From Chamaecrista fasciculata (Eukaryota; Streptophyta; Magnoliopsida; Fabales; Fabaceae), in contig QANZ01030773.1 in the NCBI GenBank assembly GCA_003254925.1, positions 19,979 through 83,978 of the forward strand: DNA of 64,000 bases, in the 5' to 3' direction. The translations under genes were made by a program, and so were the position numbers. Under the pieces are notes generated by a model, which saw only the letters and a list, made by a program, of their open reading frames with translations, was not told the DNA's origin and ran no database searches. Position 1 is the stretch's first letter. The number at the start of each line of letters is the position of its first letter. Of the stretch, positions 1 through 12,759 are shown in pieces.

Positions 1-239
1 TAGTACATAATGTTCATTGCTTGTATCTGTGTGATAGGAGGTGCAAACGTATACTCCTGATTATGGGTCTTACGATGACATTATTTACTGATTGAGAATA
101 ATGTGAGTGTATGACATTGTATACCTAGTTGTGCTATATAACTGGAAGGTTCTTTGGTACGTTTCTCTTTGAGAAAGAGAACAGAGTTAGGTGGGATCAG
201 TTTGTCACAAAACTGATTAATACAAACCAAGAACATTAT

Positions 240-1790
240 TGCTAAAATTTAATTGTAGGGCGTAAAAGCTTAACGGGGACAACTAAGATATCTGGCATTG
301 AAAGGTCAAATATTTTTTTTAGAGGAACTAAGATGCTATTATACCTTTCACAAATGTTTTTGGTTAATCCAAAACTTAATATAAGAGAAACCACAAAGCT
401 TACCAGTTTCTTTGAAGAAATACAACATAACAAGTATTACACTTCTGAGTGTTATGGTGATGAGCTAATTTACGAGTTTGAGAGGCACAAAATCGCAATG
501 GCTATCTGAATAATTTTGAAGGCTAAGTTTGGTGATAGTTTCACCATAGAACTGATTAGGTTGACGAATGAGTTCGACACCTATGAGTTTAAACCAAACA
601 CTCATTTGAAGTAGCATCTAAGATAGATGACCAACATAATTAGAGAACTTAAGAAAATTGAATATGTTTGTCTGATGAACAGCAAGAAAAGCAGTCATTA
701 GATGACTTCCTCGTAGTTGAGAGAACTTGAAAGTTAATATGACCCAAAATACAAACATCATTATTTTTGATGATGTAGTTAAGCACTTGGAGTTGAAAGG
801 TGGATGCTTAGAGGCATGTAAGACCTCTGAATAAGCTTGTTGTAAGGATGCATGAACTTTCTAAGTCAAAGCCCTATTTTAAGAAGGGTGGTCTTAATTC
901 AAAAGATCAAGAGAAACAAAGGCACATGAAAGAAGCTAGACCTTGAGTAGGTCAAGTACTTCACCTGCTAGAGATTGAACCATTTCGCACATGACTGTGT
1001 TTTAAACAGGCTGAGCGAAAAGGTCTTAGTGAATTAAGTAAATTCACAAGTTTCTGGTACTGTTTATCAAATAGGACCAGCCTCTTCTTTTTGGATTACA
1101 GACTCATGCTTCACAATCCACATAACTAGGGATTAAGGATCCTTGGTAGAGTACCATCGATTATCGCATTGAAGCAAGTGGCTTTACGTTGGAAACAACG
1201 CGAGAATCATGGTTAAAGGTATGATACATGCCTATTCACTTTACAAGGTGAAAGATGTTGAACACTCCATGATGCAATTTATGCTTATGACGTTCGACAG
1301 AAATTGGAATTCTATTATATGTCATTTTAAAATTTGTTTTTTTTTTAATTTTAACTTTCATAATAGAGTTGTAGTTAGTGTGAACAACTCTATTCTTTAG
1401 GGTTCAATTTTTTCCTGTTGAAGAAGTTCTTTGATTTTGGATATTGTTGGTGTTCGTTTTATGATTAAAACGAATATTTCGCTATTTCTTCACGCAATGT
1501 TAGCCAAAGATGGCTATTGGGTGACATTCCATATGTGGAAATATCACTATGTAAAATTTTTTCTGACTGGTAAAGCAACATGATCCATTGCAAGTAATCC
1601 ATTCTAATGTTTGTGGTCAAATAAATGTGAGGGCAAAACACGGAGCTTGGAATTTTTTAATACCTTTCTTGGATGATTATTCACGATATGGTATAACTAT
1701 TTAATTCCATGTCATAAGTTTGAAGTTCTGTGGCGCTTTAAACAAAATATGTACAAGGAGGATAATCAAATGGTCAATGTAGTCAAATCA
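240..1790 (+). mobile_element. Degenerate Ty1/copia retrotransposon relic (gag and integrase fragments)
   Basis: Translation of the plus strand in shifting frames gives copia gag-like text around 500-830 (a stretch ending in MTNIIRELKKIEY, then a DEQQ-like stretch) and integrase-core text at 1585-1695 (PLQVIHSNVCGQ followed by FLDDYSRYG, the usual HSDVCGP...FTDDYSRYG region of copia integrases). Many stops and frameshifts interrupt it, and I found no LTR pair, so it cannot be active. Protease, reverse transcriptase and RNase H are not visible. Only the family call is firm; the outer limits are rough. Confidence 0.75.
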
Positions 1791-2062
1791 CAAAATTAGT
1801 CTCATATCTTTGCAAAAGGATCAACTAACCGTTAGTTGATCCTTTTGTAAAGATATGATATTACTTCTTAACCTGACCCAAAGGTATAGGACCAATTCTG
1901 CAATTGACCCAAAAATATGAGACCAAATCTGCAACAACAAAAGATATGAGACCAAATTGAGACCTGATAAAAAGATATGAGACCAAAGTGTAGCAGAAAA
2001 AAGATATGAGACCAAATTAGGAACTGAGCGAAAGATATGAGAGCAAATTTACACTTTCACCT
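1790..2062. repeat. Foldback element, 'gatatgagaccaaat' family
   Basis: Short phrases such as AAAGATATGAGACCAAAT recur about every 25-40 bp, and the left part carries their reverse complement (AGTCTCATATCTTTGC). There is a tight palindrome at 1816-1850 around GGATCAACTAACNGTTAGTTGATCC. The same family occurs at 22761-23172, 58291-58624, 60390-60583 and 63545-63770. No coding capacity. Confidence 0.7.
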
Positions 2063-3420
2063 TATTTAAAAATGAACATACACATCCAAAGATAGCCTTA
2101 TTTCCTCATGCTCCAACCCTAGATAGTAAGGCAGAGAGGCCGAAAGTGACAGGACCAACGAGTCTGAAGCAAAAAACGCCGCTTGTCGTCGTCGTTTGTG
2201 TTCGTCAATGGTGGGGTGGCTAGTCTCGTCGTCTCTGCTTCTTTCAGGTTTTGCTTCCTTCTAATTGAATTAAGTACTCTAATCGAATTAAGTACTGTAA
2301 TTTGTTCTCTCTTATGGATAAATTCATGTACTTTTTAGTCGTTCTCTGTTCAGGAGATATTCAAAATTAGAGGGGAATGGAATTGATGAGAAATTTTTGG
2401 TACACGTGTAATTTAAAATACTATCACTGTATACTCTTTCTTCCATTTCTGGAGAGAATGGTTCGTATGAAATTTAGATGAAGTAATCACATCGGCAGAT
2501 GAACTTTGATGAAGTGATCTATTTCATCGGTGATGATTGTGAATATGGTCAGCCCTACTTGGAGTTCTTTTTTGGTTGGAACTTAAAGTTTACTGAAGAT
2601 TGAAACAATGTAACTTTTCCTTATGGGTGCCAAATGTTATGACTTGAGTTTTAGAGCAATTAAAGAGAAAGACACAATGATTTCCTAAGGGGTTTGTGTT
2701 GCCCAAGTGGCTATGTTATCATAACTAAATGGAGGCAAATGTCAATTTTGTCCCCTTTGAGTCCTTCTTTTCAACTACAGATAGTTGTAGAAATAGAAAG
2801 ATCACAAGGGCAATTTCAGAAAATAAATTTGTAAACAACTTGCTCTTTTAAAGTAGAAAAGATTTTTTAAGTATATCAAATTATCAATCATTCCCTTGGT
2901 GCAACCTTCATTTGTGTTCTAGTTTGATTTGCTGTAATCTGTGACTGGTGTGGAGTTGTGGAAGTGCTATTTTGCTATCTTGGTGCTTTGGTTTAGATGT
3001 TTAGCCATAGGTATGATTTATGTTTCAAATTGTTGTTGTTGCTTCTAATTTATGATAGAATTTGAGGAAAATAGGGACTGAATTGAAAGAAAATTTTATT
3101 ATTGATGATTATACTTACAATTTGCTCAAGTGGCTTTTCTAACTCCAACCACACCACTCAAAGACACGCCTCACACACTCAATTATGGAGAAGTTTGGGA
3201 AAGTTATTTTTGCTTGTGTGCAGGTTCTAGTTTGTTATGTGCTTCTCATGGTGGAGATCCTTTCTATAATTTCAATCCCAATAAGATTCATTGAAATTAG
3301 CATCTATATGAATAATACTTGATGAGGATCAATTTTGTTTTTATCTTTTCATCTACTGTGTTGTTTATTACATAATTCCCTAATCCTATTTTATTCTTTC
3401 TTGTCATTTGGTTGTACCAG

Positions 3421-3516
3421 ACACTTGTGAAGGAGGAAGATGATATAGTTGATTCTTCATATATCTTTGCTCATATATCAGTGGAGTTGCAAGGCCTTGG
3501 GAAACACAGATTGCAG
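3421..3516 (+). other. Isolated exon-like fragment of unknown gene
   Basis: A 32-codon open stretch, phase 0 at both ends, lies between a plausible acceptor (TTGTACCAG) and donor (CAG|GTATT). It reads TLVKEEDDIVDSSYIFAHIS and continues with VELQGLGKHRLQ. The composition looks like real protein. An upstream GC-richer stretch (about 2130-2256) with an ATG at 2208 and a CAG|GTTTTG donor could be a first exon, but its reading phase does not join cleanly to this one. I do not recognise the protein and see no following exon before RPP30 begins at 4017, so it may be a remnant. Confidence 0.35.
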
Positions 3517-3963
3517 GTATTATGTTAGTAAATATTGAATTGTGTTATATTATTATATATGGTAATTTAGAAATATATGTTAATAGAAATTAGTGACAAT
3601 TAGTCTTCAAAACTGCCCAAACCGAACCGCCTATAACCGATGTGAGCTGTTCAGTTAAAAATTTTGAAAATAACCGTCCAAACTGCCCAATGAGCACCCC
3701 TAATTACAACAATGGATGTAATGGCTGATGGATTTATGTTTTGTTTGGTTTCTTTCCATATGGTTGCAGACTTAGAAACTTGGGATGGGTTGTATGCAAA
3801 CTAAAATATAATTAGTTTCCTCATTCTTATTTCTTATTTCCTCTTCTTTGAAATTCGTCTCATTTTGTGCCTTTTTTCTTTCCCTTTTCACTGAGCAATG
3901 TTCACATAATCACATGTCAATAGTTGAACGATGTAACAAAGCGGCTCCTTATAGTTATACAAC

Positions 3964-3977
3964 GGCCCAAACCCTAA
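3964..3977 (+). promoter_or_regulatory. Site II (GGCCCA) fused to telo-box (AAACCCTAA) upstream of RPP30
   Basis: GGCCCA at 3964-3969 overlaps AAACCCTAA at 3969-3977, about 40 bp before the RPP30 start codon. This pair of motifs is a recognised promoter signature of plant ribosomal-protein and other translation or RNA-processing genes expressed in dividing cells. It fits the RNase P role of the gene that follows. It may lie in the promoter or in the first few bases of the 5' UTR; the transcription start cannot be read from sequence. Confidence 0.6.
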
Positions 3978-4016
3978 ACCTGACATTCTCAGTGCGTCGC
4001 TCTCTCACGATTAGCC

Positions 4017-7000
4017 ATGGGCTTCTTCGACTTGAACATACCATACCCAACAGAACCCTCGTCGGCCAATAAAGCCTCGCTCGAAAGACAACGTATGAAG
4101 CTCGTCGTCAAGGCTATGGAGTTAGGTTACATTGGAATCGCTTACAATCGCATGATCAAGGGCGTCATGTCTGATCACCACCGTTGCAACATCCCTCTCC
4201 TCACCCTCTCGTCCCTCCTCAAGGTTGCTCCGTCTCTTTCCCTCTCCGTCAAGCTCCACCGTGAGCTTCTCGGAACCCCGTCGGTTGCCCCGTTCCGTCA
4301 GTATACTCGCCTTACTGTTTGCGTTGACAACGCCTCGCAGGCTCAGGCCCTCAATCCGGGAAATCCAATTTTGAAGACCTATGATTTGGTGGCCGTAAGG
4401 CCAATGAATCAGACCGCATTTGATCAGGCATGTGAGAGAATGGAGGTTAGTTCAGAATTCTGAGAAACATGGAATTATGAGCTTTAGCTTTACTGGTTTT
4501 AGTCTCACTTATAATGTTAATGGCTATTGAGTAAGTAGTATTAACTGAAGATCCTGATTATGATAGGCTAATGTTTGAAATTATTGTAGGTAGATATAGT
4601 TTCGATTGATTTCTCAGAAAAGTTGCCCTTTAGATTGAAGCAACCTATGGTCAAGGCTGCTGCAGAGGTTTGTTCTTGGCTGTGACTTTTCCTCTTTATT
4701 TATTTATTTATTTTGAAATAAAAAGAATAAACAGATGAGAATTTGAAAAATCTTTACAAGATCTTAATTAACATAGAGCTTATTCATATGCAGAGAGGAG
4801 TTTGTTTTGAAGTAACATACTCTGGTTTAATTACAGACATTCAAGTAAGGAGGCAGTTGATATGCAATGCCAAGGTAGTAGCAACTATTCTAAAGTTTTG
4901 GTTTATTGAATTGAGTGAATACATTAGAAGAATTGGATTACTTGACTGTTTACTTCTCAATTGGTTTACTCAACTGTTTACTTCTTATAATGCATCTTTT
5001 GCTGTAATGCATATCGGTCTTGTTCACTTTGTGCCATGGCTCCATCCACATTAGATTACTACAGTTTTAAAGAGGGGATGCAATACATTTTGCATTAGGG
5101 AATATACTTAGCCGACAGAAAGAATATTGTCGGAATCGAAGACATACTTATACATTGTGTCCTGTAAGTTGATTGAAGTCTGGTATCATGAAATTTTGCT
5201 GATAGTTACTGACATGTTCCAGACAAAAAAAAGTTTCTGACATTTAAATGGAGATCCTAAAGAATAGTTCTAGACTTTCTTTAGTGATGCAGAAGAATGA
5301 CGGATATAAGTTGCTTTGATGCTGATTTCTAGGAATTGAGTTAGATGTTATGTGATGTCAATGATTCTTCTGTAATTAAATAAGATTACTTTCTTCCATG
5401 TTCCAACTTTTAACTGGCTAGAACTACGAGTACTTTTCCACATACAGAACTATGTTCAAGTTCTAATGTTGTAGAATATATTTTCTCATGCTTGAACTGT
5501 CAATATATGGAAACTGACAATCTGATTACACATTTAGTTGTTGGTGGATTGGACTCGAGGAAGGAACATAATATTATCAAGTGCTGCTTCTTCTGTGGAT
5601 GAACTTAGAGGGCCTTATGATGTCGCTAACTTGTCATTATTGCTAGGGCTTTCTAAAGAGAAAGCTAAAGCAGCTATTTCTAAAAATTGTAGGTATGTAG
5701 ATTGCTAGAATTCTTTTTAACTGTTTGATTCTTTTATATCTATGTTTAAGATATATTCCAAATGGTTTGCAGGACTCTTTTGGCAAGTTCTTTAAGGAAA
5801 AAGAAATATTACAAGGAGGCAATAAGAATAGAAGTTAAACCTTCAGGTGCACCTTCTAATTCCAAAGAAGCTTGGCAGAAAGAGTTACTTCAATGGGATC
5901 CTATCTCGAGTGGTGGAGGTGATCTGTTGTTGGACGACTTGGCCAAGTCCTTTTCTTCCTCGTATAAAGCATCAAATACTACAAAAGCCATTGACTTTGC
6001 TTCAGTGATTGATAGCATTCCATCTCACGGTTTTCAAGTCAAGGATTTTTTATCTGCTAAAAATTCTGTCCATAATGTTCCAGATAACAATGATAACTTC
6101 CTGCCTGTTACTGAAGAAGTAAACAAGTCAACAAGTGTGCTTAAGAACCTGAATGAGCAGCCCACTATGCTTGATGTCTGTCCTGAAGCAGAGGAAGAAT
6201 TATACGATCCAATAAAGCATCAGGCTTCCAGCATTGACAATCTTACACCGAAAAGTTTTAGAAGTGAACATTCCAAAGCTTTCAAACTCGTTGATGAGGA
6301 AAGAAAGGCTCCGACGAGTAAAACAAAATCAGAACTTGAATTTGTGAATTACTCGTATGAAAATTGCACCCATTTAGAAGCAAATGCACAGGAATATCGG
6401 TCTGATAAATGCATCTCAAGTAGTGCATTGGATGATGTAATACCGGATAAGAATGAGAAAACGGACACATCATTGGCTGATGCCAAACTACAAGAGGCAC
6501 AAAATCGTGATTGTGAATTAAAATCTTTAAACGGATCTATGGAAGTCGATTTTCCTACCCTCGTGTACATTAAGCACATGAACGAGAGTGGCTCTTGTGC
6601 CAATTCAAATGCACAAATTGACAAGATCCGTGACACGTTGCTAAAGGAGGATACAAAAATTGGAGAGCTTACAATCATGGAGATGAACAATTCCGTACCT
6701 GAAAATTTGACGGGAGATGAACAATGTAACAAACATGAATCAGAAATAGCTGAGCTTGGTGAGATGCCACAGCAAACATCTCACCAGATACAAATGGAAG
6801 ATGATTCCTCAATTGCAACACATACAACAGAAGTGATTGTGGAAGATCAAAAGCATGCTATAGTGTGCACTGACTCTCATCAATTTGCAAGGATTCAGTC
6901 TGTATCAGGTACCCTTCCATTGACTTATTGTCTTATTCCTTTGTATGCTTCCTTGACCATATCAGTTTATGTGACCTTGCAATTTGATAAGATGATTTTT

Positions 7001-8294
7001 GATTCATTCTTTGCAATAATTGCTTTTCTTGTATAACTTATCATTAAAATAAACTTATTCTAATTGTGATCGAATAGGGATGATCATGGTTAGAGTACTA
7101 TGATCCCATCTCTGGATCCAGATATGAGTGGGTACCAAAATCCATCCCCATCCTCGGATCTTACTAATAATCTGGTTCCTATATTTGGATCAAATTCTAA
7201 GAGATTTTAAAATAGATTTTATTTTTTTTATTAATATATGTATTTTCTTCAATTTTTTATATCTATAACTATAATATATAAATTATAAATATAATTATGC
7301 AATTAAATTACTTCAATATGTATGAAATATTTGACATTTTATCTTTCTAATTTTATATTTTCTCAATACATAAAGTTTAAAAACATCATATTTTTATATA
7401 TAAAAAAATAGGGTAAATTGCACTTTGGTACCCTGTGGTATTCTCCATTAACACTTTGGTACTCTTTGGAGCTATTTTGTAATTTTAACCATAATAAATT
7501 TTACAAAAATTACATATTGACCCCAAAAAAATTTTAAATTTTTCATTTTAGTCCCTATATAATATGTATCCAGGGACCTATTTGTAATTTTTTGAAAATT
7601 TTTTGGGGTCATTATGTAATTTTTGCAAAATTTGTTATAGTTAAAATTACAAAATAGCTTCAAAGGGTACCAAAGTGTTAATGGAGAATACCACAGGGTA
7701 CCAAAGTGTCAAGTTTCAAACCACAGGGTACCAAAGTGAAATAGGGTCAAACCACAGGGTACCAAAGTGTAATTTACCCAAAAAATATTTACTATTATAG
7801 GTAGAATACATTCTTAACCATCTCTGGATCCGTTGACATTAGACTCGTACCCACAAGATAAAGTTTTACGGTATTCGGTGGGGTATTTTGATCATCCTTG
7901 TAGTTGAACCCCAAAAATAAAAGCTTTCAGAATCAGACTTGTTTTTTATTTTCAACTTGTTAACTCCTTACAAATGAACAAATCTGAATAGATGTAGATT
8001 TGTAGATTTCCTGATATGTAAGTAAGTCATAAGTTCATTCCTATCACTAACTCTGTTATTCTTCACCGAATCATACTTTCTCTTTGATTGCGTATAACCA
8101 AACAACTTGCATCTTGAACTTTTCATGATACAAATAGACCCACATGCTTCACATTTCCATTATCTGTAGGTACATCGAGAGTGAAGCGGAGGATGAAAGG
8201 TGGGATACATCTATCTCCTTTCAAGCGATTGTTGAATCCGGTGACTTTCAAGAAGAAAGCTAAAAAACTACAAAGCAGAACTAAGATGATATAA
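4017..8294 (+). CDS. RPP30: Ribonuclease P/MRP protein subunit p30 (RPP30)
   Basis: Protein subunit of RNase P/MRP, which matures the 5' ends of tRNAs and takes part in rRNA processing in the nucleus and nucleolus; the Arabidopsis homologue is GAF1/RPP30, needed in gametophytes. Six exons fit with matching phases: 4017-4445, 4590-4667, 4794-4874, 5538-5692, 5773-6908, 8170-8294, giving 667 residues with no internal stop. The p30 domain covers about residues 1-245: it opens with MGFFDLNIPYP, then GYIGIAYNR and YDLVAVRP, the strand VDIVSIDFSEKLPF, RGVCFEVTYS, NIILSSAAS, and ends KEKAKAAISKNCR. The long acidic, Ser/Asn-rich tail (250-627) is poorly conserved in the family. The last exon is strongly basic (MKGGIHLSPFKRLL, then FKKKAKK) and looks like a nuclear/nucleolar signal. 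The start is the first in-frame ATG and matches the family N-terminus. A 369-bp foldback element sits in the last intron. Confidence 0.93.
7411..7779. repeat. Foldback MITE with GGGTAAATT ends, in RPP30 intron 5
   Basis: Near-perfect terminal inverted repeats: GGGTAAATTGCACTTTGGTA at the left and the complement of GGGTAAATTACACTTTGGTA at the right, each arm containing two or more 'CTTTGGTACCCTGTGG' units. The arms pair along most of the length. AAAAAATA lies on both sides (7403-7410 and 7780-7787), a possible 8-bp target duplication, but in A-rich sequence. Related copies: 41477-42832 and possibly 43881-44348. Confidence 0.75.
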
Positions 8295-11200
8295 TTATGC
8301 TTCATTTTCTGCTTTCCTTTTTTGGTCACGGACTCACGGTTATTATTGTTTTTATATAAGGTAATTTTTTCATAGTTTTCAATGCAAAGGGAAAGAAAAA
8401 GTTCGTGATAGTTTAAACATCAATAGATCCTAGTGGCTTCAAAATCAATATTCAATAGTCTGTATTACAGTTCATGGGCGTATTTTAACCAATGTATGGG
8501 GAATTGAGTAAGCATAAAACAGCTCCTATTTGGTTTAATTTTATAATGATCATATCAAACCATATTCTAACTGTTGCATGGCCCTCGGCTTACAAGAATT
8601 GAGATTTAGCTTGTACTTTCTTGGATGATTATGAACCAACTTCAAACGAAAGGAGTGTCCGTAATTTTCCCAATCTTGATTAGTATTCTTAGTGACCTCT
8701 TCTGGAGTAAGCCATAATGGTTGGAATCACATCTTCTGAAGTAGAAACTGGTGAAGTCTTTTTGTAATGTGGTGGAACGAGTGTAAAACGTATCAGTAAG
8801 CGTCTAGATGTTATTGATATTTTGCATAATAACCCATTATTAAGTTTTTTTTTATGGAATATTAACCCATTGTTATGTTTTGTACCCATTCTATAATCTT
8901 AATATGTAGATCCTTTTGTCTCCTTTCAACAACTTCTTCTCACTTTAGATGAGTAAATTAATTTTTTTGGCCAATGAGTGAATTAATTTACTCTGTGTAA
9001 TATTATCGAGTCGATAATATGATCTCTAGAAAAATTGAATTACACAGCTATATTTTTTTAAAGAATTAGATTCTATAACAAGTAATGTGGAATATAATGT
9101 ATTTACATTATGAAATGGTTAATTTGAAAATGAATGCCTTGCAATCTCTCTCTCTCTCTCTATATATGAATACAACTGCAATCCTGATCCGTTTTTATGG
9201 ACAAACTCTACTACTTCACAACATATTATTAACTGTGAAGGTAAACGGCATACATGCAGATTACAAACTAGGATTTTCTTATCATTTTCTTCTCACTCTA
9301 AGATGTGTCATCCTAGCTCTTCTAACAATTCATAAAGAGAAAATATAATATCTTGCCAAATTCTTATTTGAACTTTCTTTTTTGGGTCTGTCAATAAAAA
9401 TCACTCCATCACAGAGGCCTTGTAGTAACCTTTAATAAAAAGATCAGAGTCATGAGCAATACAAATTCAAAGCAAGTTATATCCAGAGAAAAGGGAAACT
9501 GAAAAAACAAACCACTGAAGGAAAAATACAGAGTTGTGATCTCCTCCGGTTCGCCGGACCGTGTTCTTAAGCTCTCAAGGCAAGATTTTTACAGAGAAAG
9601 AGATGCTTTCACAGATCACAGAAAAAGCATAATCTTTGTGGTGTAAGATAGAAAATGAAACTTAAATTCAAATTCAAATCAAAAAACACGATGAAATTTA
9701 TCGTTAATTTATTGAAAGGAGTAAGTCAAAAAATATAATTGATCAAAATGTAAAACTTTTAGAACAAAATTAATAGTGAAAATATTGGAGATAAAATTAA
9801 AAATTAATATAAAATTTAAAAACGAATAAATACTTTTGAGAAACAATAAAAAAGAGATTGATAAGAAAGGAGGGTAGGGTAGAATCCATGAAAGTTCCAA
9901 CTAAGAAGGTCTGGGTCCAGATTGGTATTGCTAGGCATGTGCTCTTGATTTTGGAAGCCAACCCCATAGTTTTCTTTTTTGGAGTTTGTAGCACAATCAA
10001 ATCAATCAATAGGTATTAATATTATCATCATCAAGAAAGCCTTTTCCAACATATTGTAGGTTTAGCTTCTCTTCTAGCTAGCTACTAACTAGATTACTCT
10101 CATGGCTTCCATTATCTAATTTTCTTCCATTCAAGCGTCGGTGATATCCAAAAGCAATCATATGAAAATTTAAAAAAATATTTTGTATATATGGGTTAAC
10201 CAATACTAGATTACTATGTAACACACTTTCATGTTAAATATAAATAATTTACTCTACAGTCTACTGTTCAATTGAGTATAGATGTTAAAATGTTGCTGTT
10301 GTTTTCTTGTGTTTTCTCTCATTCTTAACTTGCAGTCTTGCAACAAGGAATTCAGCGGAGATTGAGTTAATTTTTTATACTATATATGATTAATACAGGT
10401 TCAAATTTTCGTAAAAAAAAATGTGTTTGTTGGATTAAGTGGTTATTATTAGGCCAAAAGTTATAGCTCTTAGTAAGAACACAACTCTATTTCTTTAATT
10501 CGCGGTAAAATAAACATTTAATTGCTATGGTTTGACTATAATTTCACCTCATACCCGAACCTCCATCAAAGGACAATTGTTGTCCTACCTTGATTAACAA
10601 AAATTTTCTCCTTAGCAATTGTCTTGTCAGGTTTTGAATCCATGACCTTAGCTCTAAATATTAATTGTTAATTAAGCGCTTATCATTATGCTAAAAGTTA
10701 TGACTATTAGTAATGACGCAACTCTATTTATTTAACTCATAGTAGTCTAGTAGAGCAGACGCTCATGCGCCATAATTTAACTATGACTTAGCCTCATATT
10801 CAAATTTTTTTACATGACAATAACTTAAATATAATTGTTTCCAATAAAATATATCTATGAAAATTTTAAGAAAAGAAAAAAAACTTGCAATAAGGTAAAA
10901 TGATGTTTCATACAATATATGTTCTCAATTAATGGTCAATCCCACAAGTACTAAAAGTTTACAAATCAGTTTATTTGGACAAGAATCGTACTAAAAGGAG
11001 TAACCTCCTGAAAATTACTTGTGGTACACCAACTTTTACAAATTCGCCTTCATGAAAACATTACACTCATATATATGCATATATATATATATATATATAC
11101 TAGAGGCTTTGAGTGCCCTAACGGGCACGCAAATATGTATGTAAAATAAATGAAGGACTAAATTGTTAACACAATAAAAAAGAAGGATCAAATAATAATT

Positions 11201-11690
11201 TTTCTCTTATTATTAATTTTGTACTATAATTTTAAAATGTGGACGACCAGAAAGGGTGGAGCCATATAATATAAGATATATACACACATACATTAACTCT
11301 TTCCGTCTGAATTTTTTGGATATTAAAATCCACACACAAACCTATAGTGGGTAACACAGCGCCGGCTCACAAAGTAGTTTAAGATGAGAAGAGCCTTTAA
11401 AGATTAAATGGCTTTATTATGAGAGTAACATGGATTCAAATATCTCATCATCATCATAGTTCAAATATTTATATAATATTCCTTTACCATCATCCACAAC
11501 TTTTTTGGTAATTTGTGTGTACACTCTTTAATTAATCATCACTAGAAACTAGGGAACTTAGCCACTTTTTAGTAGTCTAATTCAATCATTGGGGGTGCAA
11601 AGTTACAAACTCACAAGCCACAACGCTATTCTTAAAGTTGACAATATTAAAATAATAATAATAATAAAAAATATCAAGGTTTAAAAATCA
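8295..11690. other. Gene-free AT-rich stretch
   Basis: No convincing coding exon, RNA gene or intact transposon. It has short repeats, (TC)n/(TA)n runs near 9145-9165 and 11075-11100, and a GGGTGGAGCCATATAATATA segment at about 11256 that recurs at about 42966, just upstream of the laccase gene. A slightly GC-richer patch at 9535-9660 is open in one plus frame for about 40 codons (…VVISSGSPDRVLKLSRQDF…), but it has no start, splice context or recognised domain, so I do not call a gene. Confidence 0.6.
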
Positions 11691-11694
11691 AATA

Positions 11695-12165
11695 GAATAT
11701 TGAACCGGTTAAGATTACGATTTAAAATTTGATAGTTCAATCGAGATTCTATCGGTAACAATAAAATCAATTAAAAATAATAAAAATGTTTAAATATAAT
11801 AAAATTTTAATTCAAATAATCATAATTAAGTTATAAAATATAGTTATAACATTAATATATAAATATAAATTTCATAAATTAACATAAAATAATATAAAAA
11901 TAATCAAACTTTATAATATTTATTATATTAATGTCATCAAGTGATATTTTATAATTATTTTCTTTATTAAATTTAAGTTTATAATCAACATTCTTTAATA
12001 TTTGATTTATAAGTATAAAAAAAATTAAAATGAAATATAAAAATTCAAATAGGCCAGTTCAACCGATTTTTCATTGATTTTGGTCAATTTTATCGAGTTT
12101 TGACCGATTCTTATAGTACGAGGTTTTATATTTAACTCGGACCGGACTACTAAAAAAATAAATAC
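11695..12165. repeat. AT-rich element with 'GAACCGGTT' ends
   Basis: An AT-rich core is bounded by TTGAACCGGTTAAG at the left and AACTCGGACCGGACTAC at the right, the same edge signature as the better-defined copies at 13739-14257 and 49689-50193. Exact ends and target duplication are not clear here. No coding potential. Confidence 0.5.
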
Positions 12166-12759
12166 AATAAAACTGTTGCTAATAAAGTTTTGCAATTTTT
12201 TTTTATAGTTTTCCACATGTATCTTCAACTAAAGATATTGTTTAAGGGAAATGGATCAGCTAAATTATGTTGGCTGAATTTTGCTAAATTATCATTTCTT
12301 GACCATTGGATCAGTTGACTAAGACTTGATGTGTTGACTTTCAAATTAAATTAATGATGTAGATTAAATACTTCAGCAATCCTACTGTAGCTGAACCACT
12401 CCCATTGTTTAAGTGAGGATGAGAGGATTTATTGAACATTAAATGCACACATATAATACATTTAAATCTAAATTCATCAGTTAGTGAGAGACTAACCCAT
12501 CTCCCAAGACTATTTAACCGCAATTATAAGCTTTGCATGTTTAAAGTACACATTGAAGATCAAAGGTGCAAATGGTTTTTAAATATTATCATAAACTTGG
12601 ACATATTCATTTTCGGCAAAAAGATTGTCGGGGCCGAACAGGGGATCTATGTTCAGTTGTTCACCATCTTTGTAGTCTTATTTAAATATTAAACATCAAG
12701 TGCTGTTGTTTTCATTATATATATTTATATATATGTACAAAATATTTGCTCTTTGTTTT

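Noticed and set aside
1821-2062. Regularly spaced short repeats resembling a CRISPR array
   Set aside because: This is plant nuclear DNA; spacers are not unique, units vary and the left part is the inverted complement, so it is a foldback repeat.
6282-6732. Two minus-strand open frames of 72 and 127 codons
   Set aside because: They are antisense shadows of the long RPP30 exon at 5773-6908.
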